Shown: positions 5,183-10,021, counted from the stretch's first letter. The stretch is 10,158 nt of DNA from Baffinella frigidus (GCA_026770585.1 MU646368.1:487898-498055); one strand, 5' to 3'. The notes: generated from the sequence alone by a model not told the origin. Numbers and translations are program-made.

Positions 5183-5266
5183 CTGGATGGTGTTGGCGTC
5201 GAGGCGGGCGGCGCCGAGGTACCAGACCTTCACGCCGCTCTCCAAGTTGCACTCGATCGTGTTGCC
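5183..5266 (-). CDS. Putative 84-nt exon, one beta-helix coil
   Basis: After GCGCAG (CAG at 5267-5269) the minus strand reads GNTIECNLESGVKVWYLG, then AARLDANTIQ, 28 codons, ending before GTTGCC. Length is a multiple of three with phase 0 at both ends. The pattern N-x-I, then GV-x-V, then a final N-x-I about 22-23 residues on is that of right-handed parallel beta-helix (PbH1-type) coils, as in pectate-lyase-like and NosD-like proteins. It is the fullest of six copies (5441-5476, 4975-5019, 4759-4803, 4378-4410, split at 3842-4059). The likely role is carbohydrate binding or cleavage, or a surface protein; that is inference from fold only. Confidence 0.6.
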
Positions 5267-5280
5267 CTGCGCGGCTCGAG

Positions 5281-5345
5281 TATTTATCATTATCATTATC
5301 ATTAATATTATTATTATTTATTTATTCATTATTTATTATTTATGG
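5281..5345. repeat. AT-rich microsatellite (ATT/ATC, TTTA)
   Basis: Starts as tatcattatcattatcatt, passes into attattattattta and tttattcattatttattattta. It lies immediately upstream (minus strand) of the 84-nt exon. It is strikingly AT-rich against the GC-rich surroundings and supplies a pyrimidine-poor region before that exon's acceptor. No gene is seen. Confidence 0.9.
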
Positions 5346-5440
5346 CATTTAGGGTTTGGAGAGAAACGTGCGTTTGTTCGGACCCCGCACCCCAACGCAT
5401 GAACCGCGTAGGACACCACTTGCGGTTTGGGGGTTGGGGT

Positions 5441-5476
5441 GACGCCGCTTTCCAGGGTGCACTCGATCGTGTTGCC
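5441..5476 (-). pseudogene. Truncated GNTIEC beta-helix exon copy
   Basis: After AAACAG (CAG at 5477-5479) the minus strand reads GNTIECTLESGV, 12 codons, matching GNTIECNLESGV at 5183-5266. The match stops at that point and is replaced by accccaacccccaaaccgc, a heptamer-like sequence. It is a 3'-truncated exon copy whose breakpoint coincides with a G-rich repeat. Confidence 0.5.
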
Positions 5477-5487
5477 CTGTTTGATTG

Positions 5488-5680
5488 AGGGTTTAGGGGT
5501 TAGGGTGTGGGGTTTGGGGTTTGGGGTTTGGGGTTTGGGGTTTAGGGGTTGGGGTTTAGGGGTTAGGGGTTGGGGTTTAAGGGTTGGGGTTAAGGGTTGG
5601 GGTTTAGGGGTTAGGGGTTGGGGTTTAGGGGTTGGGGTTTAGGGTTTAGGGTTTAGGGTTTGGGGTTGAGGGTTTAGGGG
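5488..5680. repeat. Long TTTAGGGG / TTGGGG mixed telomere-like array
   Basis: Almost 200 bases of GGGTTTGG, GGGGTTTAG, GGGGTTAG and GGGTTTAGGG words on the plus strand, including higher-order pieces such as ggggttggggtttagggg repeated several times. It ends abruptly at 5680, where a half foldback element begins. The plus-strand frame of Val/Gly/Trp/Leu repeats is an artefact. It is not a chromosome end, since ordinary sequence continues on both sides. Confidence 0.93.
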
Positions 5681-5750
5681 GCCTACGGTAGGAGGTCCTA
5701 GGCAATGCCGTAGGCCTAACTACCCCATTTTCAGGCCGTTACCCTATTAA
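5681..5750 (+). mobile_element. Half copy of the 7533-7694 foldback, identical over 70 bp
   Basis: Bases 5681-5750 are identical to 7628-7697, the right arm of the large foldback element, from gcctacggtagg through gttaccctattaa. Similarity fades after agtgt. The left arm and loop are absent; in their place is the heptamer array ending at 5680. The boundary falls exactly at the arm/loop junction. Identity at all 70 positions implies a recent copy or gene conversion. Confidence 0.93.
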
Positions 5751-5788
5751 AGTGTTCGATACTGTACAGCTCCAAGATCGGGAATGGT

Positions 5789-5990
5789 GCCCAACCCTCT
5801 GACGCTGTCCACACCACGCAAGAGTGTAGGGCAGAGTGGCCTGCAGGAGAAATAGTCAGATCTGACTATTTTTTAAGTTCATAAGTGGACATTCTCCCCA
5901 GAGACAAATCGAAATTTCGGAAAGTTGGTACAAATTCCGTGTGAACTGACTTGTTTTTCTAGGTCAGCCCAACCCTCTGACGCTGTCCAC
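5789..5990. repeat. 24-bp direct repeat pair around a 20-bp perfect palindrome
   Basis: gcccaaccctctgacgctgt plus ccac occurs at 5789-5812 and 5967-5990. Between them is aatagtcagatctgactatt (5851-5870), a perfect palindrome followed by T-rich sequence. The repeat is open in several frames: PNPLTLST on the plus strand, VDSVRGLG on the minus. It may be a duplicated exon edge, but which strand is coding cannot be settled. Confidence 0.6.
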
Positions 5991-6143
5991 CGTGGACTTC
6001 GAAGACAATGCCCATCTCTTTTCCTGGTTCAAATCTTGTCCGTTGCTGAGGAATGGCCGCAATTTCGACCATACTTCTTGACGAAACACCCTGGAAAGCC
6101 CATCTCAGAAAAGAATATATTAACAGGATTAAGAGGAAACTAG
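5967..6143. other. Unassigned protein-like segment, strand uncertain
   Basis: This stretch lacks simple repeats. On the plus strand, after ttgtttttctag (a good acceptor-like run), one frame reads QPNPLTLSTVDFEDNAHLF, then SWFKSCPLLRNG, before a stop near 6080. Another plus frame from 5925 to 6143 is open for 72 codons. The minus strand also has an open frame reading LRPFLSNGQDLNQEKRWALS and on to VDSVRGLG. None matches a family I know and the three cannot all be real. The minus frame would agree with the strand of the other exon-like blocks. From 6144 to 6340 I see nothing beyond a G run near 6271. Confidence 0.2.
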
Positions 6144-6483
6144 GGAAAACATATTTCCTATCAAGTACATAACAGGTTCACTGTGTGGGGGGTCCATAAC
6201 AGAACGGTGACACTTGACACACGCGTCATTCCAGTAACAGTTGATTGGATGACCAGCCCTGCTCTCACGCAGGGGGGGGGGGGCATTCCGGATCCGGGAT
6301 CTATCCCGTAAGTGCCCATAGGGCGAATATCCACCCTAACTCGCCCTAGGAAGGTCTTAGGGCCCTACCGTAGGGTGTGTGAGCCTACTGGGCACTTGAG
6401 GGATACACGATCAAACATTTCAGGGACCCCCCCCTCTCCACACAGAGGGCTACGAAGAGATTTTCGGGCACTCAGCGCCCGAT

Positions 6484-6560
6484 TTTCCGTTACCTTATCC
6501 GTAAGAACCCCCCTATGTCCCTACGGGTTGCCTACCGTAGAGTCCTAGGTCTTATTGCTT
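6484..6560 (-). mobile_element. CCTACGGTAGG-family repeat, copy 2 (inverted)
   Basis: Bases 6484-6560 are the inverted counterpart of 6739-6815 with 72 of 77 matches, covering tttccgttaccttatccgta, gaacccccctatg, ctacgggttgcctaccgtag and tcctaggtctt. A looser relative lies just upstream at 6345-6378 (cctaggaaggtcttagggcc, ctaccgtagggt). The open frame through 6312-6548 is built largely from these words and is not a gene. Confidence 0.85.
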
Positions 6561-6689
6561 GTGGGTTGTTCAAAATCCTTTCGAAGTCCGCTGTGTGGCT
6601 CTGGGGAAGCACCTTGGGGGGGTTTCAAAAGTCAACAACCGTGTCCTGCCGCGGGTTAAAAAATTAACCCCCTCCTACTCTCTGGCGTG

Positions 6690-6869
6690 GCTGGGGAAGC
6701 ACCTTGAGTAAAGTCGGCTCGCGCTCGGGCGTCGCCCTAAGCGACAAGACCTAGGACCCTACGGTAGGCAACCCGTAGGGGCATAGGGGGGTTCCTACGG
6801 ATAAGGTAACGGAAACTCGGCCTTGGGGAGCACCTTGAGTAAAGTCGGCTCGCGCTCGGGAGTCGCCTC
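6690..6869. repeat. About 46-bp direct repeat flanking a foldback copy
   Basis: ggggaagcaccttgagtaaagtcggctcgcgctcggg and a few more bases at about 6691-6737 recur at about 6826-6869 with few differences (gcgtcgccct against gagtcgcctc). The 77-bp CCTACGGTAGG-family copy lies between them. A shorter ggggaagcaccttgg is at 6603-6618. This could be a local duplication that captured the element. Confidence 0.75.
6739..6815 (+). mobile_element. CCTACGGTAGG-family repeat, copy 3
   Basis: Pairs with 6484-6560 as an inverted repeat enclosing 178 bases of non-coding sequence, and aligns in direct orientation with 1844-1900. Contains cctaggaccctacggtaggc, aacccgtagggg and ttcctacggataaggtaacg. Together the two copies would form one larger foldback of about 330 bp. 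The minus-strand frame reading MPLRVAYRRVLGL comes from this repeat and recurs wherever the element does, so it is not a gene. Confidence 0.85.
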
Positions 6870-6903
6870 AGGGCTTCGGGAAACCTCCACCCCCGTGATG
6901 TAA

Positions 6904-7220
6904 TTCCGGCAAATCTGCCCCAGAGTTGAGATTTGTTAATCATTTTTAGCATTTTAGGGGTTTCAGGTTTTCAGGGGGTTAAAAAGGGATTTTGTTCCGG
7001 CCAATCTGCTACCCGGGTGTAACGTTTGAAGGGTTGAGATTTTTAGCATTTTAGGGGTTTCAAGTTTTCAGGGGTTTACAAAGAGATTTAGTTCCAGCAA
7101 ATCTGCCCGCGGGTGTAACGTATGAAGGGTTGAGATTTTTCGCATTTCAGGGGGTTTAGGGTTTCAGGGGTTTAAAAAGGGATTTAGTTCCAGCAAATCT
7201 GCCCCCGAGTGTAACGTTTA
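6904..7220. repeat. About 95-bp tandem minisatellite, 3.3 units
   Basis: Units begin with ttccggcaaatctgccc at 6904, 6995, 7092 and 7188 (periods 91, 97, 96). Each continues with gggtgtaacgtttgaagggt, tgagatttttagcattttag, gggtttcaggttttcagggg and ttaaaaagggattt. The unit itself contains telomere-like words (ttttaggggtttcagg). An inverted fragment of the unit start (gggcagatttgccggaacta) sits alone at 9951-9970. No coding potential. Confidence 0.92.
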
Positions 7221-7294
7221 GGGTTCCTGGATCCTTCCCAGCCCCTGGATTCTTCTCGAGACCCGAAGCTAGTCCGATCCCGCACGCCAATGTT

Positions 7295-7430
7295 ATCCGG
7301 GGAAACTTATTTTTCTTTCATTTCCTGGTAACGAAAATTACTGCACAAATGCTTGAATATGATGAGTAAGAACGAATTGTGCAGTAATTTTCTCTGCCAG
7401 GAAATGAAGGAGAAATAGGGTTTCCCAGAT
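7295..7430. mobile_element. Foldback element with 54-bp arms
   Basis: Arms 7295-7348 and 7377-7430 are inverted copies sharing ctttcatttcctgg, gaaaattactgcacaa and gggaaac-type words, around a 28-base loop. The arm tip gtttccccggat also occurs in direct orientation at about 7463-7473, within a short tandem repeat (7421-7500, gatgaaagtaactggcgagc against gataaaagtggcgag). A weaker relative of the inner arm lies at about 1622-1650. The minus-strand frame across it is not supported. Confidence 0.85.
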
Positions 7431-7532
7431 GAAAGTAACTGGCGAGCAGGCTCACAAATAGATTTCCCCGGATAAAAGTGGCGAGTAGGCTCATACGATA
7501 AAGACCGCAGACCCTGATGGAAGAGCAGGTTC

Positions 7533-7694
7533 ATAGGCTAACGGCCTAAAAATGGGGTAGTTAGGCATACGGCATTGCCTAGGACCTCCTACCGTAGGCG
7601 GAGGGATCCTAGGACCAAAAAGTCTCGGCCTACGGTAGGAGGTCCTAGGCAATGCCGTAGGCCTAACTACCCCATTTTCAGGCCGTTACCCTAT
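7533..7694. mobile_element. 162-bp foldback element with 67-bp arms
   Basis: Arms 7533-7599 and 7628-7694 match at 64 of 67 positions when inverted (taacggcct, atggggtagttaggc, acggcattgcctaggacctc, ctaccgtaggc). The loop is 28 bases and contains ggatcctaggacc. Each arm contains its own smaller inverted repeat (gcctacgg / ccgtaggc). The right arm plus three bases is identical to 5681-5750. No coding frame. The structure would form a stable hairpin in single-stranded DNA or RNA. Confidence 0.95.
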
Positions 7695-7828
7695 TAAGGT
7701 GTGCATCTGCCCGGAACAGGTTTCCTTGTTATTGGGTACCATGAGCCACCAACGGAAGAGCAGGTGATGAAATGAAATGCCCTCGAGGATGTGCGACACC
7801 TTGTTCGGTCTCCTCCGACCCTACCCCT

Positions 7829-8060
7829 GAACCCTACACCCTACACCCTACACCCTACACTCTACACCCTACACTCTACACCCTACACTCTATACCCTAC
7901 ACTCTACACCCTTCACTCTCCACCCTACACCCTACACCCTACACCCTACACCTTATCAGCCCTTCCTAAACTATCAACCATCAACCCTCAATCCTAAATC
8001 CCACGCCCTCAACCCTGCAACGTGTTCGTCCCCTTCAACCCTAAGCCCTACCCCTAAACC
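7829..8060. repeat. CCCTACA heptamer array and fading variants
   Basis: From 7829 to 7953 the plus strand is CCCTACA repeated with CTCTACA and CTTCACT variants, that is TAGGGTG on the minus strand. It then decays into tcaaccctcaatcctaaatc and ccctaagccctacccctaaa. The G-rich strand is now the minus strand, the reverse of the arrays at 600-880 and 5488-5680. The Tyr/Thr/Leu/His/Pro repeat frames are artefacts. Before it, 7700-7828 holds nothing I can assign. Confidence 0.93.
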
Positions 8061-8068
8061 CTTCACAC

Positions 8069-8104
8069 CTTGGTAGCCTCGATGCGGTAGAGTGGCGAGG
8101 AGGG
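8069..8104 (-). CDS. Possible exon end, ...PLYRIEATK
   Basis: Minus strand reads SPSSPLYRIEATK and then GTGTGA, a donor-like sequence after AAG, the same exon ending as at 8901, 9443 and 1120. Upstream the frame dissolves into the compound microsatellite, so the start is unknown. RIEATK resembles the end of beta-helix coils here (NATAEAK). Weak, based on ending and strand. Confidence 0.3.
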
Positions 8105-8118
8105 TGAGGGTGCGGGGC

Positions 8119-8229
8119 ACACAGACAGACAGACAGAAAGACAGACACACACACACACGTACACACACACGTACACGTACACACACACACATAGAGAGAG
8201 GGAGTGAGTGAGAGAGAGAGAGAGAGAGG
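8119..8229. repeat. Compound microsatellite (ACAG)n-(AC)n-(AG)n
   Basis: cagacagacagacagaaaga, then acacacac runs broken by three cgtacac words, then gagagag with a gtgagtg interruption. Its three frames on the minus strand give Cys/Val and Ser/Leu repeats that extend the exon at 8239-8313 only by chance. The microsatellite directly adjoins that exon on its downstream side (minus strand), separated by a few C-rich bases. Confidence 0.96.
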
Positions 8230-8238
8230 GGGGAGTGT

Positions 8239-8313
8239 GTTGTTGGTCTCGAGGACAGCGGTGCTGCCTTTCGCGACAATCACCCCGAAGTTGTTCCCCC
8301 ACACGTCGTTCTC
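8239..8313 (-). CDS. Putative beta-helix coil exon, ENDVWGNNFG type
   Basis: After ATCGCAG (CAG at 8314-8316) the minus strand reads ENDVWGNNFGVIVAK, then GSTAVLETNN, 25 codons. Aligned with the exon at 9443-9523, NDV..NNF.GV.V...STA matches NEV..NNF..GI.L...ATA, the classic spacing of a right-handed parallel beta-helix coil with its Asn turn. No GT follows at once; the frame continues into the microsatellite, so the true end is uncertain. This is the longest of four copies at 8239, 8408, 8526 and 8657. Confidence 0.55.
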
Positions 8314-8329
8314 CTGCGATTCATAGTAT

Positions 8330-8407
8330 AGGGTTCAGATAGGGCTTAGGGTTTGGGGTTTGGGGTTTGGGGTTTAGGGCTCAGGGTTTAGGGTTTAGGG
8401 TTGAGTG
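8330..8407. repeat. TTTAGGG/TTTGGGG array between exon copies 1 and 2
   Basis: gggcttagggtttggggttt repeats then gggctcagggtttagggttt, ending in gggttgagtg immediately beside exon copy 2. Comparable arrays follow at 8470-8522 and 8573-8655. Together with the exon copies they form a tandem cassette with spacings of 139, 118 and 131 bases. Confidence 0.92.
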
Positions 8408-8452
8408 TTTCGCGACAATCACCCCGAAGTTGTTCCCCCACACGTCGTTCTC
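8408..8452 (-). pseudogene. ENDVWGNNFG exon copy 2, truncated
   Basis: Minus strand after CGTAG reads ENDVWGNNFGVIVAK, 15 codons identical in peptide to copy 1, then changes at once to cactcaaccctaaaccc. The GSTAVLETNN half is missing. In copy 1 the base before the exon is CAG and here TAG, both usable as an acceptor AG but giving a stop if read through. No donor GT follows. Confidence 0.5.
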
Positions 8453-8525
8453 CTACGATTCATAGTATAGGGTTCAGACAGGGTTTGGGGTTTAGGGTTT
8501 AGGGTTTAGGGTTTAGGGTCGAGTG

Positions 8526-8555
8526 TTTCGCGACAACCACACCGAAGTTGTTCTC
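8526..8555 (-). pseudogene. ENNFG exon copy 3, with in-frame deletion
   Basis: Minus strand after CGTAG reads ENNFGVVVAK, 10 codons. Relative to copy 2, 15 bases (five codons, DVWGN) are missing, so the frame is kept. It ends at the same GCGAAA-CACTC junction as copies 2 and 4. Confidence 0.45.
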
Positions 8556-8656
8556 CTACGATACACAGTATAGGGTTCAGATAGGGTTTAGGTTTTAGGA
8601 TTTAGGGTTTAGGGCTCAGGGTTTAGGGCTTAGGGCTTAGGGTTTAGGGTTGAGTG

Positions 8657-8701
8657 TTTCGCGATAATCACTCCGAAGTTGTTCCCCCACACGTCGTTCT
8701 C
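8657..8701 (-). pseudogene. ENDVWGNNFG exon copy 4, truncated
   Basis: Minus strand after AATAG reads ENDVWGNNFGVIIAK, 15 codons, one Val/Ile change (GTC/ATC), and the same GCGAAA-CACTC junction into the heptamer array. The upstream side differs from the other copies (cctatttcaggg), so the duplication boundary lies right at the exon start. Confidence 0.48.
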
Positions 8702-8705
8702 CTAT

Positions 8706-8820
8706 TTCAGGGTTTGGGGTTCAGGGTTTAGGGTTCATAGTTGAGGGTTCAGGGTTCAGGGTTCAGGGTTCAGGGTTCAGGGTTCAGGGTCCAGGGTTCA
8801 GGGTTCAAAGCTTAGGCTTA
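8706..8820. repeat. TTCAGGG-dominant heptamer array
   Basis: ggttcagggttcagggttca and so on, about nine consecutive TTCAGGG units between 8747 and 8808, with a few TTTAGGG and TTGGGG units before. The variant type differs from the TTTAGGG arrays a few hundred bases away, so each array has been homogenised separately. Confidence 0.92.
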
Positions 8821-8900
8821 GGGTTGAAGGCTGAATAATTAATAACTGCTCAGTACAGTACAAAGACATGTTATTAATCGACATTTCGACCGGATTTGAC

Positions 8901-8959
8901 CTTGGCCTCAGCCGTGGCGTTATCGATTCCGCAGTGGAAGTTGTTGTGCACCTCACTCC
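8901..8959 (-). CDS. NEVHNNFHCG beta-helix exon, copy a (truncated)
   Basis: Minus strand reads SEVHNNFHCGIDNATAEAK followed by GTCAAATCC. Compared with the full copy at 9443-9523, nine bases are missing (residues ELR region), keeping the frame. Upstream of SE the exon is replaced by a CCCTCCA array. The intron side is shared with copy c: ggatttgac, ccgaaatgtcg-type sequence and taattaataactgctcagta extend the homology to about 8836. Confidence 0.55.
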
Positions 8960-9055
8960 CCTCCACCCTCCACCCTCCACCCTCCGCCCTCCACCCTCCA
9001 CCCTCCACCCTTCACCCTCCACCCTCCACCTTCCACTCTTCACCCTCTACCCCAA
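8960..9055. repeat. CCCTCCA heptamer array 1
   Basis: ctccaccctccaccctccgc and so on, mixed with cttcacc and cttccact variants; on the minus strand this is TGGAGGG. It directly replaces the first part of exon copy a. An almost identical array at 9266-9340 replaces the same part of copy b, so the array-exon junction was duplicated. Confidence 0.93.
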
Positions 9056-9109
9056 CCCCCAAAACCCGAGGTCGTGGGGTTTTTGACCGGTCTGCTATGA
9101 GATTTGTTC

Positions 9110-9200
9110 CGGTCTATTAGGGTAAATATCTATCAGGGTTTAGATCGGCCTATGAGGGTTTAGAAAGGTCTATTAGGGTAGAGGTCCATTGAGATAGAGA
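9110..9200. repeat. Short irregular repeats with 'ggtctattagggta'
   Basis: ggtctattagggta at about 9111 and 9167, with related cggcctatgagggtttaga and atctatcagggtttagatc in between, a unit of about 26 bases mixing a telomere-like agggttta with a variable part. It sits in the predicted intron between exon copies a and b. Confidence 0.6.
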
Positions 9201-9201
9201 C

Positions 9202-9269
9202 CGTGGCCTCAGCCGTGGCGTTGTCGCGGAGTTCGATCCCGCAGTGGAAGTTGCTGTGAACCTCACTCC
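9202..9269 (-). CDS. NEVHNNFHCG beta-helix exon, copy b (truncated)
   Basis: Minus strand reads SEVHSNFHCGIELRDNATA, then EAT, before GTCTCTATC. Ser replaces Asn in the Asn-turn position and Thr the final Lys (ACG for AAG). The first codons (VTATG) are replaced by the CCCTCCA array, at the same junction as copy a. The frame is open through the retained part. Confidence 0.55.
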
Positions 9270-9340
9270 CCTCCACCCTCCACCCTCCACCCTCCGCCCT
9301 CCACCCTCCACCCTTCACCCGCCACCCTCCACCCTACAAC
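9266..9340. repeat. CCCTCCA heptamer array 2
   Basis: Same repeat and same opening sequence (cactcccctccaccctccac) as the array at 8960, ending in accctacaacacagtgg. It lies where the exon's upstream part should be. Confidence 0.92.
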
Positions 9341-9442
9341 ACAGTGGACTTCCCAGACCGGTCCATCTATTTTTTTTGGTACTAATTAATAATTGCTCTG
9401 TGCAGTACAATGAAATTAACCGACATTTCGACCGGATTTGAC

Positions 9443-9523
9443 CTTGGCCTCAGCCGTGGCGTTGTCGCGGAGTTCGATCCCGCAGTGGAAGTTGTTGTGC
9501 ACCTCATTCCCCGTCGCCGTCAC
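9443..9523 (-). CDS. Putative 81-nt exon, complete beta-helix coil (copy c)
   Basis: After CCCTCCTCCAG (CAG at 9524-9526) the minus strand reads VTATGNEVHNNFHCG, then IELRDNATAEAK, 27 codons, ending exactly before GTCAAATCC. Length is a multiple of three, both ends phase 0. The motif GNEV..NNF..GI.L.DNATAEA is a textbook right-handed parallel beta-helix (PbH1/beta_helix) coil: Asn at the turn, alternating hydrophobics, Gly-Ile strand, Ala-rich return. It is the best preserved of four copies (8901, 9202, 9443, 9708). Likely part of a pectate-lyase-like or NosD-like carbohydrate-active or surface protein; catalytic residues cannot be judged from one coil. Confidence 0.68.
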
Positions 9524-9547
9524 CTGGAGGAGGGTTTCGGTTTCCGC

Positions 9548-9660
9548 GAACCGTCAGTGCGCGCGTGTCAAGACGACGCCCGAAACGTCAGCAAGTTCGT
9601 GTGAGATGCGCCGAGAAACATCAGCGAGCGCGTGTAGGACCCCCCCCCCCGAAACGCCAG
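9548..9660. repeat. 33-36-bp tandem repeat (gaaacgtcagcgngcgcgtgt)
   Basis: Units begin gaaccgtcag at 9548, gaaacgtcag at 9582, gaaacatcag at 9615 and gaaacgccag at 9651. Further units, gaaacgttag at 9811 and gaaacgccag at 9847, lie in the duplicated cassette downstream of exon d. Each contains a gcgcgtgt-like block and some a C-run. No convincing frame. Confidence 0.75.
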
Positions 9661-9707
9661 GGTTGAGGGTTTATGGTTGAGGATTCCAGGGTTTCGGGTT
9701 TAGTCGG

Positions 9708-9758
9708 TTCGATCCCGCTGTGGAAGTTGTTGTGCACCTCATTCCCCGTCGCCTTCAC
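9708..9758 (-). pseudogene. NEVHNNFHSG beta-helix exon, copy d (3' truncated)
   Basis: After CACCTCCTCCAG (CAG at 9759-9761) the minus strand reads VKATGNEVHNNFHSGIE, 17 codons, matching the start of copy c (VTATGNEVHNNFHCGIE). It then breaks into ccgactaaacccgaaaccc, a heptamer-like sequence. The acceptor side, including a shared ctggaggagg, is preserved. The open frame from 9621 to 9989 contains this exon but otherwise consists of repeat-derived Pro/Asn/Lys peptide. Confidence 0.5.
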
Positions 9759-9774
9759 CTGGAGGAGGTGTTGG

Positions 9775-9971
9775 GATTTGGGGTTCCGGGTGTAGGGTTT
9801 CGGGTTCCACGAAACGTTAGCGCGCGGGTGTAGGACGCCCCCCCCCGAAACGCCAGGGTTGAGGGTGTAGGGTTGAGGACTCCAGGGTTGAAGGTTGAGG
9901 GTTGAGGGTTGAGAATCCCAGGGTTTAGGGCGCAGGGTTTGGGGGTAGGCGGGCAGATTTGCCGGAACTAA
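9775..9971. repeat. Mixed GGGTTGA/GGGTTTCGGG repeats and inverted minisatellite fragment
   Basis: Heptamer-like words (gggttgagggtgtagggttg, ggttgagggttgagggttga) surround a copy of the 36-bp repeat. At 9951-9970 lies gggcagatttgccggaacta, the inverted start of the 95-bp unit of 6904-7220. aagtgtgacactttggcaca follows and contains short inverted words. Confidence 0.8.
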
Positions 9972-10021
9972 AGTGTGACACTTTGGCACACTTTGGCCTG
10001 CATCCGGACGAAGACCACCTC

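Larger units (their letters stand above)
4674..5266. repeat. Tandem 208-216-bp exon-plus-heptamer cassette, about 3 units
   Basis: Each unit consists of ggctcacaacctgaacgg, gtgtttcggg, a heptamer array (TTTAGGG or TTTCGGG), caacggtttggggctcgc, and then the GC-rich exon block followed by accagaccttgcccaaga and ggatccgtgaac. Exon anchors (acctggatgg) fall at 4757, 4973 and 5181. The arrays differ between units: mixed TTTAGGG/TTCAGGG at 4699-4737, TTTCGGG turning to TTTAGGG at 4894-4947, and nine pure TTTCGGG at 5103-5165. So arrays change faster than the exons. Confidence 0.88.

Noticed and set aside
4674-5266. CRISPR-like array
   Set aside because: Units are about 210 bp with coding-like and heptamer parts, not short palindromic repeats with unique spacers, and the genome is eukaryotic.
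600-5680. True chromosome end
   Set aside because: Telomere-like arrays occur many times in both orientations with ordinary sequence on both sides and mixed variants. They are interstitial.
7772-7816. Possible exon end (GRRRPNK before GTGTCG, minus strand)
   Set aside because: It fits the AAG-before-GT ending but there is no second copy, no acceptor and no recognisable peptide, so it is not listed.
7974-8304. Cys/Val-rich and Ser/Leu-rich minus-strand proteins
   Set aside because: Only the MWGNNFGVIVAKGSTAVLETNN part is non-repetitive. The remainder is translated AC and AG microsatellite.
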